From contig JACDAH010000061.1 of NCBI GenBank assembly GCA_013695505.1, positions 1-6,869 on the forward strand: a stretch of 6,869 bases of DNA. The letters are read 5' to 3'. How positions within the stretch are numbered: position 1 is the first letter of the stretch; each line of letters begins with the position of its first letter. The notes beneath the pieces were generated by a model. That model was not told the DNA's origin and ran no database searches. It saw only the letters and a program-made list of their open reading frames with translations. The translations under genes and the position numbers were made by a program. Shown piece after piece: positions 1 through 5,276 of the stretch. Origin of the DNA: Chloroflexota bacterium (GTDB taxonomy: Bacteria; Chloroflexota; Limnocylindria; Limnocylindrales; CSP1-4).

Positions 1-535
1 CCCCTGTGAACCGCGTGCCCGAGGCGAGCCGATCCCGGACGGCGACGAGCTCGGCGCGAACCTCCTGGATGCCCGCGCCGGTGATCCCCGACGCGGGCAC
101 GATCGCGAAGCCGGCGAGACTCGTCGCCGCCAGCAGTGCCCGGAGGTCGGCGACGGCGGCGGCGATCCGCTCGGGCGGGACGGCGTCGATCTTCGTCACG
201 ACGGCCAATCCATCGGCAATCCTGAGGGCATCGAGGAGCTCCAGATGCTCGCGGGTCTGGGCGCGAGGGCCGTCGTCGGCGGCCACCACGAGCATCGCGG
301 CATCGATCTCGCCGGCGCCGACGAGCATGTTGCCCACGAGGCGGTCGTGACCGGGCACGTCGACGAAGTCCAGCTCGGTGCCGTCGTCGAGGGCCAGGTG
401 GGCGTATCCGACGTCGATCGTCATGCCCCGTACCCGCTCCTCGGGCAGCCGGTCGGCGTCAATCCCCGTCAGTGCCCGCAGCAGGGTCGTCTTGCCGTGA
501 TCGATGTGGCCGGCCGTGCCGATCACGACGGTCAT
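1..535 (-). CDS. selB: SelB, selenocysteine-specific translation elongation factor (N-terminal part, cut by window edge)
   Basis: SelB is the GTPase that binds selenocysteinyl-tRNA and brings it to the ribosome at UGA codons followed by a SECIS hairpin. Reading from the ATG at 535-533 to the window edge gives 178 residues of the GTPase domain without a stop. The nucleotide-binding motifs are present in order: P-loop GHIDHGKT (residues 9-16), the switch threonine in GMTIDVG (T39), DVPGH (59-63), TKID (114-117) and a PASGITG segment (147-153) at the G5 position. The AGHIDHGKTTL start followed by ALTGIDADRLPEE is typical of SelB rather than EF-Tu. Full-length SelB is usually around 600 residues or more, so domains 2-3 and the winged-helix SECIS-binding region lie outside the window. 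The ATG overlaps the selA stop (ATGA), which implies translational coupling in one operon. Confidence 0.96.
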   Translation of the reverse strand, partial: MTVVIGTAGHIDHGKTTLLRALTGIDADRLPEERVRGMTIDVGYAHLALDDGTELDFVDVPGHDRLVGNMLVGAGEIDAAMLVVAADDGPRAQTREHLELLDALRIADGLAVVTKIDAVPPERIAAAVADLRALLAATSLAGFAIVPASGITGAGIQEVRAELVAVRDRLASGTRFTG

Positions 536-1932
536 CGCGACGCCTTCGGCGGCTTCGTCAGGCCCCCAATCCGGCGGACGATCGTGCCGTCGTGGAACGG
601 GGGCACGGTCCGGAGGTCGAGCACGATCGCGCCGTCGACGATGCGGGCGAGGATCCGGTCCGGGCCGGAGCGCAGGGCGGCGGCCGCGCGCATGGCTGAG
701 GCGACGGGCACCGACACCCCGACCGATGGCAGCACCTGACCCGGCAGCGAACCGCCGCCGACGGGCGAGTCGACGTCCACCACGCTCAGGTCGGTTCGTC
801 CGGCGACGCTCGCGGCCTGGCCCAGGATCCACTCGGCGCGGACGCGGAGTGGCTCGGCACCGAGGGCGATCATCTGCCAGATTGGGATGTCATCGACCGC
901 GCGACCGGCGCGGTAGATCGCGAGGGTCGCGGCGACCCCGGCGAGGATCGCCTTGTCCGGACGGACCGCCCGGGCCAGCGGGTCGCGGCGGAGCCTCGCG
1001 ACGAGATCGCGGCGACCGACGATCAGCCCGGCCTGCGGCCCGCCGATCAGCTTGTCGCCGCTGAACAGGACGAGGTCGGCCCCAAGGGCCAGCCGCTCGG
1101 CCGGGGTGGGCTCGTGGGCGAGGCCGAAGCTCGCGGTATCGAGCAGGGCGCCGGACCCGAGATCGTCGATCACGATGGCGCCGTGACGGTGGGCGATCTC
1201 GGCGACCTCCGCCAGATCGGCACTCTCGGCGAAGCCGCTGACCGCGAAGTTCGAGGGGTGGACGCGGAGCACGACCCGGGCCTGCCCGGCGGCGAGGGGC
1301 GGCTCGAAGTCGGCAGCGCGGGTCCGGTTCGTCGTTCCGACCTCGATCAACCGGACGCCGGCCCGGCCGAGCACCTCGGGAATTCGAACACCGCCGCCGA
1401 TCTCGATGAGCTCGCCCCGCGACACGACGGCGGAGCCGCGCCGGCCCGCGAGGCCCACCGCCAGCGCGAGTGCCGCGGCATTGTTCGACACGACCACCGC
1501 GTCCTCGGCGCCCGTGAGCGCAACGAGGTGGTCCTCGGCCGCGCGGAACCGGGCGCCCCGCCGGCCGGTGGCCTCGTCGAGCTCGAGATAGCCGTACGAA
1601 CGGCCGGCGGCCACTGCGGCAAGACGAGCCGCGCGCGGCCACGGCGCGCGACCGAGGTTCGTGTGGAGGAGGACTCCGGTGGCGTTGATGACGTGGGGCG
1701 GGATCGTGAGGAGGGGATCGTCCAGATCCGCGAGCCGATCCTCGACGGCCTCGGCGAGGTCGCCTTCCGGCGTCGGGGGCGCTCCGACGGCCAGCCGACG
1801 CCGCTCCTCGGCGAGCACGTCGCGGGCGAGGCCGGTCAGCGCGTCGGGCTCCGAGACCTCCACGCCGTTCGCAAGGACGATCGAGAGCAGGCGGTCGACG
1901 CTCGGCGGCCGCGCGGCCGGAACGTCAGTCAC
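532..1932 (-). CDS. selA: SelA, L-seryl-tRNA(Sec) selenium transferase
   Basis: SelA is a PLP enzyme that converts seryl-tRNA(Sec) to selenocysteinyl-tRNA(Sec) with selenophosphate, as a large ring-shaped oligomer in the cytoplasm. The 466 residues match the family length. Hallmarks: INATGVLLHTNLGRAP (82-97), VGTTNRT (198-204), VHPSNF (225-230), the PLP-site aspartate in IDDLGSG (255-261), and the Schiff-base lysine K294 in SGDKLIGGPQAG (291-302). GGGSLPG (392-398) and a C-terminal RTVPP segment complete the fold. The start is GTG (1932-1930), with a weak GAGG about 13 nt upstream. I kept it because the N-terminal region that follows (VDRLL...) resembles the tRNA-binding N-terminal domain of SelA. 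selC lies 38 nt upstream and selB overlaps downstream by 4 nt. No truncation or missing key residue is seen. Confidence 0.97.
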   Translation of the reverse strand: MTDVPAARPPSVDRLLSIVLANGVEVSEPDALTGLARDVLAEERRRLAVGAPPTPEGDLAEAVEDRLADLDDPLLTIPPHVINATGVLLHTNLGRAPWPRAARLAAVAAGRSYGYLELDEATGRRGARFRAAEDHLVALTGAEDAVVVSNNAAALALAVGLAGRRGSAVVSRGELIEIGGGVRIPEVLGRAGVRLIEVGTTNRTRAADFEPPLAAGQARVVLRVHPSNFAVSGFAESADLAEVAEIAHRHGAIVIDDLGSGALLDTASFGLAHEPTPAERLALGADLVLFSGDKLIGGPQAGLIVGRRDLVARLRRDPLARAVRPDKAILAGVAATLAIYRAGRAVDDIPIWQMIALGAEPLRVRAEWILGQAASVAGRTDLSVVDVDSPVGGGSLPGQVLPSVGVSVPVASAMRAAAALRSGPDRILARIVDGAIVLDLRTVPPFHDGTIVRRIGGLTKPPKASR

Positions 1933-1970
1933 GATCGGGCACCCTCACGTCAACCTCCAGGGCTCGGTTC

Positions 1971-2078
1971 TGGCGGGAGCGCATGGGAGTCGAACCCACC
2001 ACGCCGCGCCGAGCGCAGCGTCACCGGTGTTGAAGGTCGGCCCTACCCGTCCGTCATCGTCCGCAGACGTGCGCCCCG
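1971..2078 (-). tRNA. selC: tRNA-Sec (UCA), clear 3' half with an abnormal 5' half
   Basis: Read on the minus strand, the 3' half is unmistakable. The anticodon loop CTTCAAC is at 2035-2029 (anticodon TCA at 2033-2031). A long variable arm has an 8-bp stem (2020-2013 with 2009-2002) and 3-nt loop. The T arm is GTGGG/TTCGACT/CCCAT (1999-1983), followed by an 8-nt acceptor strand GCGCTCCC (1982-1975), discriminator G and encoded CCA (1973-1971). The best 5' acceptor strand is CGGGGCGC at 2078-2071, pairing 7 of 8 including one G-U. A 6-bp D stem, a tRNA-Sec hallmark, can form (CGTCTG with CGGACG). However, the D loop is 10 nt rather than about 4, the D-to-anticodon linker is 7 nt rather than about 1, and only three of five anticodon-stem pairs form. 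The total of 108 nt is long for this RNA. The 5' end is therefore uncertain. It may be a divergent functional tRNA, or a 3' remnant left by integration. Position just upstream of selA supports selC identity. Confidence 0.72.
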
Positions 2079-2097
2079 TGCTCAGGATAGGCCCGAC
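2024..2097. repeat. imperfect direct repeat overlapping the selC 5' half
   Basis: Bases 2024-2046 and 2075-2097 align without gaps at 16 of 23 positions, 51 bases apart. A second similarity follows: ccctaccc-gtccg at 2041-2053 resembles ccctattccgtccg at 2101-2114. The first copy contains the anticodon loop and the mispaired anticodon stem of the tRNA. This could be an old partial duplication that disturbed the tRNA 5' half, or chance similarity in GC-rich DNA. Confidence 0.3.
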
Positions 2098-2315
2098 TGC
2101 CCCTATTCCGTCCGCCGCCGTCGGTCCCGGTCCGGGCCGATGGTTGTAGATCTGGCTGTAGCGATCGCCGAGAGAGGGATCGGCGCGTCGCATATCGGAC
2201 AGTCGCCGATGCGGTCATCCTCGAAGGTCGGATCGCAGCCGCCCAGACGTGCGGCGCGAACTGCGTCGGAATGACGCAGTTCAGCGGCTCGAACGAACCC
2301 TCGGCGACGACGGGA
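2079..2315. other. intergenic stretch upstream of selC
   Basis: About 240 bases hold no gene that I can support. The promoter of the minus-strand sel operon should be here, but I see no convincing -35/-10 pair on the minus strand. Apart from the 2258-2282 hairpin there is an interrupted inverted repeat: CGCCGA at 2166-2171 with TCGGCG at 2180-2185, flanked by GCGA at 2161-2164 and TCGC at 2188-2191. Open frames across it are arginine- and proline-rich and look like non-coding GC-rich DNA. Confidence 0.5.
2258..2282. repeat. 10-bp perfect inverted repeat with 5-nt loop
   Basis: GAACTGCGTC (2258-2267) and GACGCAGTTC (2273-2282) are perfect inverted copies around GGAAT. No T-run follows on either strand, so a simple Rho-independent terminator is not supported. 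The ATG at 2271-2273, a possible start of a 60-aa plus-strand ORF, lies at the loop-stem junction, so in RNA the hairpin would hide that start codon. It may also be a protein-binding palindrome. Confidence 0.5.
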
Positions 2316-2453
2316 ATGAGCGACCGGCCCCGGAGCTTCGGAAAGGAGCTACAGGGCCTGCCGCCGGAGACCGATCGGCCGCCGCGACGAGACTGCGCGA
2401 CGTATCCCGTCGGGGCGCGGCGACACCTAGCACGGCCGCAGGGGCGGCGCTGA
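2316..2453 (+). CDS. possible small protein, 45 aa, unknown
   Basis: This frame is open from an upstream ATG at 2271 (60 aa). The ATG at 2316 gives a more normal product starting MSDRPRSFGKELQG and is preceded by GGGA, a weak ribosome binding site. The product is charged, with no hydrophobic segment and one cysteine. I do not recognise it. The alternative frame over the same bases is rich in Arg and Ala and looks like a shadow. Coding is doubtful; it is listed because it heads a series of short plus-strand ORFs. Confidence 0.22.
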   Translation: MSDRPRSFGKELQGLPPETDRPPRRDCATYPVGARRHLARPQGRR

Positions 2454-2478
2454 CGGGACCGGCCGGACGGTCCGAGCC

Positions 2479-2652
2479 ATGAGCGGCCCGATGAGTGTCG
2501 GTAGCCGCATGGCGGCCCTGTTTCGCCCGGATGACGTCAGGCCTCCGGATCCCCCGCTAGTCGAGCCGCCCGCGCTGACCACGGTCGGGCCGGATCTCAC
2601 TAGTGTCATTGCGCCCCGTCCAGTTCAGTCCAGTCCAGTCCCGAAGGACTAG
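2479..2652 (+). CDS. possible small proline-rich protein, 57 aa, unknown
   Basis: An ATG at 2479-2481 opens 57 codons ending in TAG at 2650-2652. The product begins MSGPMSVGSRMAALFRPDDV and continues with a proline-rich, hydrophobic stretch (about residues 21-56) that has few charges, unlike the arginine-rich shadow frames nearby. There is no cysteine and no clear membrane helix. No strong Shine-Dalgarno precedes it, and the ATG at 2491 is an equally possible start. The CAGTY tandem repeat at 2621-2640 forms part of its 3' end. I do not recognise a family. Confidence 0.35.
   Translation: MSGPMSVGSRMAALFRPDDVRPPDPPLVEPPALTTVGPDLTSVIAPRPVQSSPVPKD
2621..2640. repeat. pentanucleotide tandem repeat (CAGTY)x4
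   Basis: Four consecutive units read cagtt, cagtc, cagtc, cagtc. In the frame of the 57-aa ORF the unit length of 5 means that slippage would shift the reading frame, so if that ORF is real its last residues could vary between cells. The repeat is short and may be incidental. Confidence 0.55.
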
Positions 2653-2665
2653 AGAGGACGGGACT

Positions 2666-2709
2666 ACGGCCGTCGAGCCGATCGCGTCGAAGCCGCGCTC
2701 GACGGCCGT
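2666..2709. repeat. 13-bp perfect inverted repeat (long hairpin)
   Basis: ACGGCCGTCGAGC (2666-2678) and GCTCGACGGCCGT (2697-2709) are perfect inverted copies around an 18-nt loop. This is the longest uninterrupted stem noticed in the window. It lies between two possible small plus-strand ORFs. No T-run follows, so it is not a standard intrinsic terminator. It could be a transcript-stabilising hairpin, a bidirectional Rho-assisted end, or the mark of a repeated extragenic palindrome. Confidence 0.6.
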
Positions 2710-2731
2710 CGGAGAGACGAACGGCGCAACG

Positions 2732-2845
2732 GTGACCCCGGAAGAGGCGAACCGTGTTCGCGTGGCTCGCGAGGTGATGCGCAGCGGCAGATGGAGCGAC
2801 GCGGCCGCCGAGGTTCACGGGCTACTGGGCCCCGGCTTCAGATGA
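2732..2845 (+). CDS. possible small protein, 37 aa, unknown
   Basis: A GTG at 2732-2734 opens 37 codons to the TGA at 2843-2845. The product runs VTPEEANRVRVAREVMRSGR, then WSDAAAEVHGLLGPGFR, a plausible amphipathic helix with balanced charges. A GGAGAG at 2711-2716 lies somewhat far upstream, so the start is uncertain; the same frame stays open upstream to a possible start at 2603. Its stop overlaps an ATG (ATGA, 2842-2845) that opens a 28-codon frame ending at 2928, which in turn overlaps the 2918 ORF. The chain suggests translational coupling. Family unknown. Confidence 0.35.
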   Translation: MTPEEANRVRVAREVMRSGRWSDAAAEVHGLLGPGFR

Positions 2846-2902
2846 GGCCGAAGGGATCTCGTGACGTGACGGCGACCAGCGACGTCCACGCGAGCCGACG
2901 AC

Positions 2903-2910
2903 AAGGAGGA
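2903..2910 (+). promoter_or_regulatory. strong ribosome binding site for the 2918 ORF
   Basis: AAGGAGGA ends 7 nt before the ATG at 2918 and matches the anti-Shine-Dalgarno almost completely. It is the strongest such site in the window and is the main reason to accept the small ORF that follows. Confidence 0.75.
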
Positions 2911-2917
2911 ACCGACC

Positions 2918-3115
2918 ATGACCGCTGACGTCGTCGCGACGATCGACCCGGCGATCCCCCGCGTGTCGATGGCCGAGTACCTCGAACTGCTCGCCGGGGG
3001 CGGGCTCCATCACCTCTGCGCCCGGTGCGGCCGATGCGACCTTTCCGGTGGTTGGTGCTCTTGGGGCAGAACGGCCCCCGATCAGTCTCGAAGGCCCGGC
3101 CCGGTCTGCGACTGA
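2918..3115 (+). CDS. small cysteine-rich protein, 65 aa, possible zinc binder
   Basis: The ATG follows an excellent Shine-Dalgarno. The N-terminal half contains RVSMAEYLELLAGGG (15-29), a plausible helix, followed directly by HHLCARCGRCDLSGGWCSWG (31-50). Cysteines lie at 34, 37, 40, 47 and 64 with histidines at 31-32. A zinc-ribbon reading would pair C34-x2-C37 with a second knuckle at C47, but the expected partner at 50 is glycine, so a zinc site would need C40, C64 or the histidines. The C-terminal 15 residues look less protein-like, and another frame from about 3060 (ISLEGPARSATEPSRPC) looks better, so a frameshift near 3060 is possible. The stop is TGA within an inverted repeat (3087-3094 with 3117-3124). 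I do not recognise a named family; small proteins of this sort are common in phage-like regions. Confidence 0.55.
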   Translation: MTADVVATIDPAIPRVSMAEYLELLAGGGLHHLCARCGRCDLSGGWCSWGRTAPDQSRRPGPVCD

Positions 3116-3124
3116 ACCTTCGAG
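3087..3124. repeat. 8-bp inverted repeat around the stop of the 65-aa ORF
   Basis: CTCGAAGG (3087-3094) and CCTTCGAG (3117-3124) are perfect inverted copies with a 22-nt spacer that contains the TGA stop (3113-3115). No T-run follows. It is too loosely spaced to call a terminator with confidence. Confidence 0.35.
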
Positions 3125-3213
3125 GCCCTGCCAAGGGAGCTTGCGAACGACGGAGCTCGAGCGGGGCGAGGTCGCGTGGACCGTGCAACCGGTCGGACGA
3201 CAGATCGCATATA

Positions 3214-3244
3214 GGCATACCACCTCGCAAGGAATGGGCATACC
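3214..3244. promoter_or_regulatory. direct repeat GGCATACC x2 upstream of the metalloprotease
   Basis: GGCATACC occurs at 3214-3221 and again at 3237-3244, a centre-to-centre distance of 23 bp, close to two helical turns, 97-127 bp before the metalloprotease start. It lies in one of the few AT-richer patches (gcatatagg). This layout fits a dimeric activator or response-regulator site, but no regulator gene is in the window. This is inference from spacing only. Confidence 0.35.
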
Positions 3245-3324
3245 GCCCGATGGCGGGCAGGCGGCGCCAAGGGACCGTACCTCCAGACGCCGATGAACGG
3301 CGCGAGACCACCGGCAACAGCCGG
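3243..3324 (+). promoter_or_regulatory. structured 5' leader of the metalloprotease gene
   Basis: Three compact GC hairpins follow one another before the ribosome binding site: CCGCC/GGCGG (3243-3256, loop CGAT), CGCCG/CGGCG (3288-3302, loop ATGAA) and CCGGC/GCCGG (3311-3324, loop AACA). The last ends just before the AAGGAG at 3328-3333. I compared the leader with riboswitch classes I know and found no match to conserved cores. It may be a protein-bound or thermosensitive leader, or simply GC-rich DNA that folds. Confidence 0.3.
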
Positions 3325-3340
3325 AAGAAGGAGAACTCAG

Positions 3341-4708
3341 ATGTCACACACGATCAGCCCGACGAAGGTTTTGATGGCGGGCTTCTTGGCGTTCGCAACG
3401 TTCTTCGCCGTGGAGCCGGGCATGGTCCGGGCAGCCGGCCCGGGCGCCGCTGCGCCGGACCTCCGCAGCGGGGAACGGGCCATCGAACGCCTCGGCGACC
3501 GCCTCGCCGATGCCGCGAAGAAGATGCGGGTGTCCGAGCGCGAGCTCCGCCAGACGCTCCGCGACGACGCGACGCTCAAGGTCGACAGCAAGGCCCGACT
3601 GCTCTTCGTCGAGAAGGCTCCCGAGCGCAGCTCCATCTCGGCGAGTGCGCAGTGGCCAACCACGCCGCCGTACGCCACCAGCCAGACCTTCGCGCTCCAT
3701 TCGCGGCCGAACGCGACCCTCAAGATCTACCTCGACTTCACGGGCCACACGACGGCCGGCACTCGCTGGAACCAGGAGTTCACCGGAGGCCGGGCGTTCA
3801 CGACCCCAGCCTTCGACCTCGACGGCAGCCGGAGCACGCTGTCGAGCGATGAGCATGCCGCGATCCAGTTGACCTACCTCAGCGTCCGCGAGGACTTCGC
3901 CCCCTTCAACGTGGATGTCACCACGCAGGACCCGGGGCTCGGCGCACTCACCTACAGCGGCGCCGGTGACACGACTTGGGGCACGCGTGTCGTCATCGGC
4001 CCAAACACGTGGTACCCCTCCCAAGCGGGCGGCGTCGCCTACGTGGGGACCTTCGGCAGCAGCATCGACACCCCGGTCTACGTCTTCGCCAATGGCATCG
4101 TCAGCACCAAGTTCGTGGCCGAGGCCTCCAGCCACGAGACCGGCCACTCGCTGAACCTCACACACGACGGCACGACCGCCGGCGAGGAGTACTACGCCGG
4201 CCACGGTAGCTGGGCGCCGATCATGGGCAACAGCTACGGCCGACCGATCTCGCAGTGGAGCGCCGGTGAGTACACGGGCGCCAACAACCAGCAGAACGAC
4301 CTGAACGTGCTCGGCTACTACCTCGGTTGGCTCAGCGACGACATCGCCGGAGGCACCGGTACGAGCGCGACCCTCCCGGTCGGCACCAACCGCTACGGCG
4401 TCATCAACTTCACGAACGACGTGGACGCCTTCAAGTTCAGCCTCGGCGCCAGCCGGAGCATCACGATCAGCACCTGGAACTCCACCGGGCCGGTGGATCC
4501 GAACCTCAACATGCGGCTCGTCCTGCGGAACTCGGCCGGGACCGTCCTCGCCACCTCGTCACCGACGGATAGCACGACGGCACGGATGACTGTGACCCTC
4601 GCGGCCGGGACCTACTACGCCTACGTCAAGGGCGTCGGCGAGGGCACCGCCTCGACGGGCTGGACTGCCTACGACTCGCTCGGCTTCTACGGGATCGTCC
4701 TCAACTGA
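3341..4708 (+). CDS. secreted zinc metalloprotease with C-terminal PPC-like domain
   Basis: A 455-residue exported endopeptidase. Residues 1-31 form a signal peptide: short basic N-region, hydrophobic VLMAGFLAFATFFAV (10-24) and an Ala-rich cleavage area near VRAAG (29-33). Residues 34-105 look like a propeptide. The catalytic domain (about 125-330) begins KIYLDFTGHTT and contains HETGHSLNLTHD (265-276), with zinc ligands H265, H269, H275 and catalytic E266. Metzincins usually have Gly where N272 stands. M295 in WAPIMG is the probable Met-turn. Residues 350-430 (DVDAFKFSL ... AGTYYAYVKGVG) match the bacterial pre-peptidase C-terminal beta-sandwich, usually removed on maturation. I chose the start at 3341, not the in-frame ATG at 3293, because AAGGAG at 3328-3333 and the signal peptide begin there. 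It is monocistronic, followed by a terminator. Substrate unknown; nutrient-scavenging proteolysis is a reasonable inference. Confidence 0.93.
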   Translation: MSHTISPTKVLMAGFLAFATFFAVEPGMVRAAGPGAAAPDLRSGERAIERLGDRLADAAKKMRVSERELRQTLRDDATLKVDSKARLLFVEKAPERSSISASAQWPTTPPYATSQTFALHSRPNATLKIYLDFTGHTTAGTRWNQEFTGGRAFTTPAFDLDGSRSTLSSDEHAAIQLTYLSVREDFAPFNVDVTTQDPGLGALTYSGAGDTTWGTRVVIGPNTWYPSQAGGVAYVGTFGSSIDTPVYVFANGIVSTKFVAEASSHETGHSLNLTHDGTTAGEEYYAGHGSWAPIMGNSYGRPISQWSAGEYTGANNQQNDLNVLGYYLGWLSDDIAGGTGTSATLPVGTNRYGVINFTNDVDAFKFSLGASRSITISTWNSTGPVDPNLNMRLVLRNSAGTVLATSSPTDSTTARMTVTLAAGTYYAYVKGVGEGTASTGWTAYDSLGFYGIVLN

Positions 4709-4745
4709 CCATGAGCGCCATGGCTCGGTGAGGAGCACCACCATC

Positions 4746-4803
4746 AGCGGCCCTGCGGCCGAGGCCTCGAGAGAGGCTTGGAAGCAGGGCCGCTTCTTCG
4801 TCT
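4746..4803 (+). terminator. probable Rho-independent terminator of the metalloprotease gene
   Basis: An 11-bp perfect GC-rich stem (4746-4756 with 4784-4794) encloses a GG/AA internal mismatch and a second stem (CCGAG-g-CCTC with GAGGCTTGG) capped by GAGA, a GNRA-type tetraloop. The tail ttcttcgtct is T-rich for this genome. It starts 37 nt after the metalloprotease stop. The hairpin is longer than a minimal terminator, and the tail is interrupted by C and G, so Rho-assisted or RNA-stabilising function is also possible. Confidence 0.75.
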
Positions 4804-5141
4804 GCGCGGTTCGCGACGTCACCGTCCACGTGTCGTCGACCACGACCGCCGCACGACCATCACCGCCGCGTGCGGAAGTCCTACTCGAGGGAGTTCTCCC
4901 GGCGTGCCGACCCTGTAACACGTCGAAGGGTCGGCGGACGTCCGACCAGTGGCACCGAGACAGGCTCCGCGGCTCCGGTCGACGCCGACTGATGGCGTCG
5001 GCGCCACTGGATCCCCGGCCGGTCGGGGAGCGTCTCGCCGAGCTTTTCGCGACGAGCGAGCTACTGATCGCGGCCGATCCGAGCCCGAAAGCGGGGGACT
5101 TCACGCTCGGCGACGGGCGGGAAGGAGTCGCCGATCGTTAG
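4804..5141 (+). pseudogene. decayed HNH-endonuclease-like fragment
   Basis: One frame contains GVLPACRPCNTSKGRRT (codons at about 4890-4940) followed by DQWHRDRL. This matches the C-terminal half of HNH nucleases, where a second CxxCN-x3-K knuckle follows a central Asn and is followed by a helix with Trp. The rest of the fold is not intact. Only a lone histidine (DVTVHV, around 4818-4835) is upstream, the central Asn is absent (EVLLEGVLPAC), and no first CxxC knuckle is seen. A neighbouring frame carries VDHD at about 4840-4851, so a frameshift between the two halves is likely. The frame continues to TGA-free codons ending in TAG at 5139-5141, with a tail that is not recognisable. An intact HNH domain can be excluded; whether it is a true remnant is inference. 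Confidence 0.4.
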
Positions 5142-5182
5142 TCAGTAGGTCGGAGTCAATCGCGAACGACAAGGAGATCAGC

Positions 5183-5239
5183 GTGAAGAGCATCAGCATT
5201 CAGGCCGCGATCGACGGCGAGCCCGTCGCGCCGCGCTGA
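5183..5239 (+). CDS. very short ORF, 18 aa, with good ribosome binding site
   Basis: AAGGAG at 5171-5176 lies 6 nt before a GTG at 5183 that opens MKSISIQAAIDGEPVAPR and a TGA. The site and spacing are as good as those of real genes here. The peptide has no signal or cysteine. It may be a leader peptide for the downstream HGG-motif gene at 5277, the truncated start of a lost gene, or chance. No attenuator pair was recognised between it and 5277. Confidence 0.3.
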   Translation: MKSISIQAAIDGEPVAPR

Positions 5240-5276
5240 CGCGGAATAACGACACACGCTGTATCGGAAAGCTCCC

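Noticed and set aside
1114..2274. 386-codon plus-strand open frame opposite selA.
   Set aside because: It is antisense to an unambiguous selA and to the tRNA gene; the Arg/Gly/Glu-rich composition is the usual shadow of a GC-rich gene.
2258..2282. Hairpin as an intrinsic terminator.
   Set aside because: No T-run on either strand after the stem.
2621..2709. CRISPR-like or long tandem repeat array.
   Set aside because: Only four 5-nt units and one inverted repeat; no regular repeat-spacer pattern anywhere in the window.
3113..3214. In-frame TGA of the 65-aa cysteine-rich ORF as a selenocysteine codon (context CDU, further open frame to TAG near 3214), suggested by the sel genes in the window.
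   Set aside because: No convincing bacterial SECIS hairpin at the right distance after the UGA, the downstream residues look non-coding, and the upstream 15 residues are themselves doubtful.
3200..3222. catata/tatagg near 3207-3215 as a -10 promoter element for the metalloprotease.
   Set aside because: No acceptable -35 hexamer 16-18 bp upstream; AT-rich patch only.
2822..3241. 139-codon minus-strand ORF beginning MPIPCEVVCLYAICRP.
   Set aside because: Its start looks protein-like, but it has no clear ribosome binding site, overlaps the 65-aa plus-strand ORF with a near-perfect one, and most of it is Arg/Gly-rich. It cannot be wholly excluded.
3293..3340. Upstream ATG as the metalloprotease start.
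   Set aside because: The extra 16 residues are basic and precede the signal peptide, while AAGGAG at 3328-3333 is correctly spaced for the ATG at 3341.
3344..4204. 286-codon minus-strand open frame opposite the metalloprotease.
   Set aside because: Shadow of a clear gene with signal peptide, zinc site and ribosome binding site on the other strand; no ribosome binding site of its own was seen.
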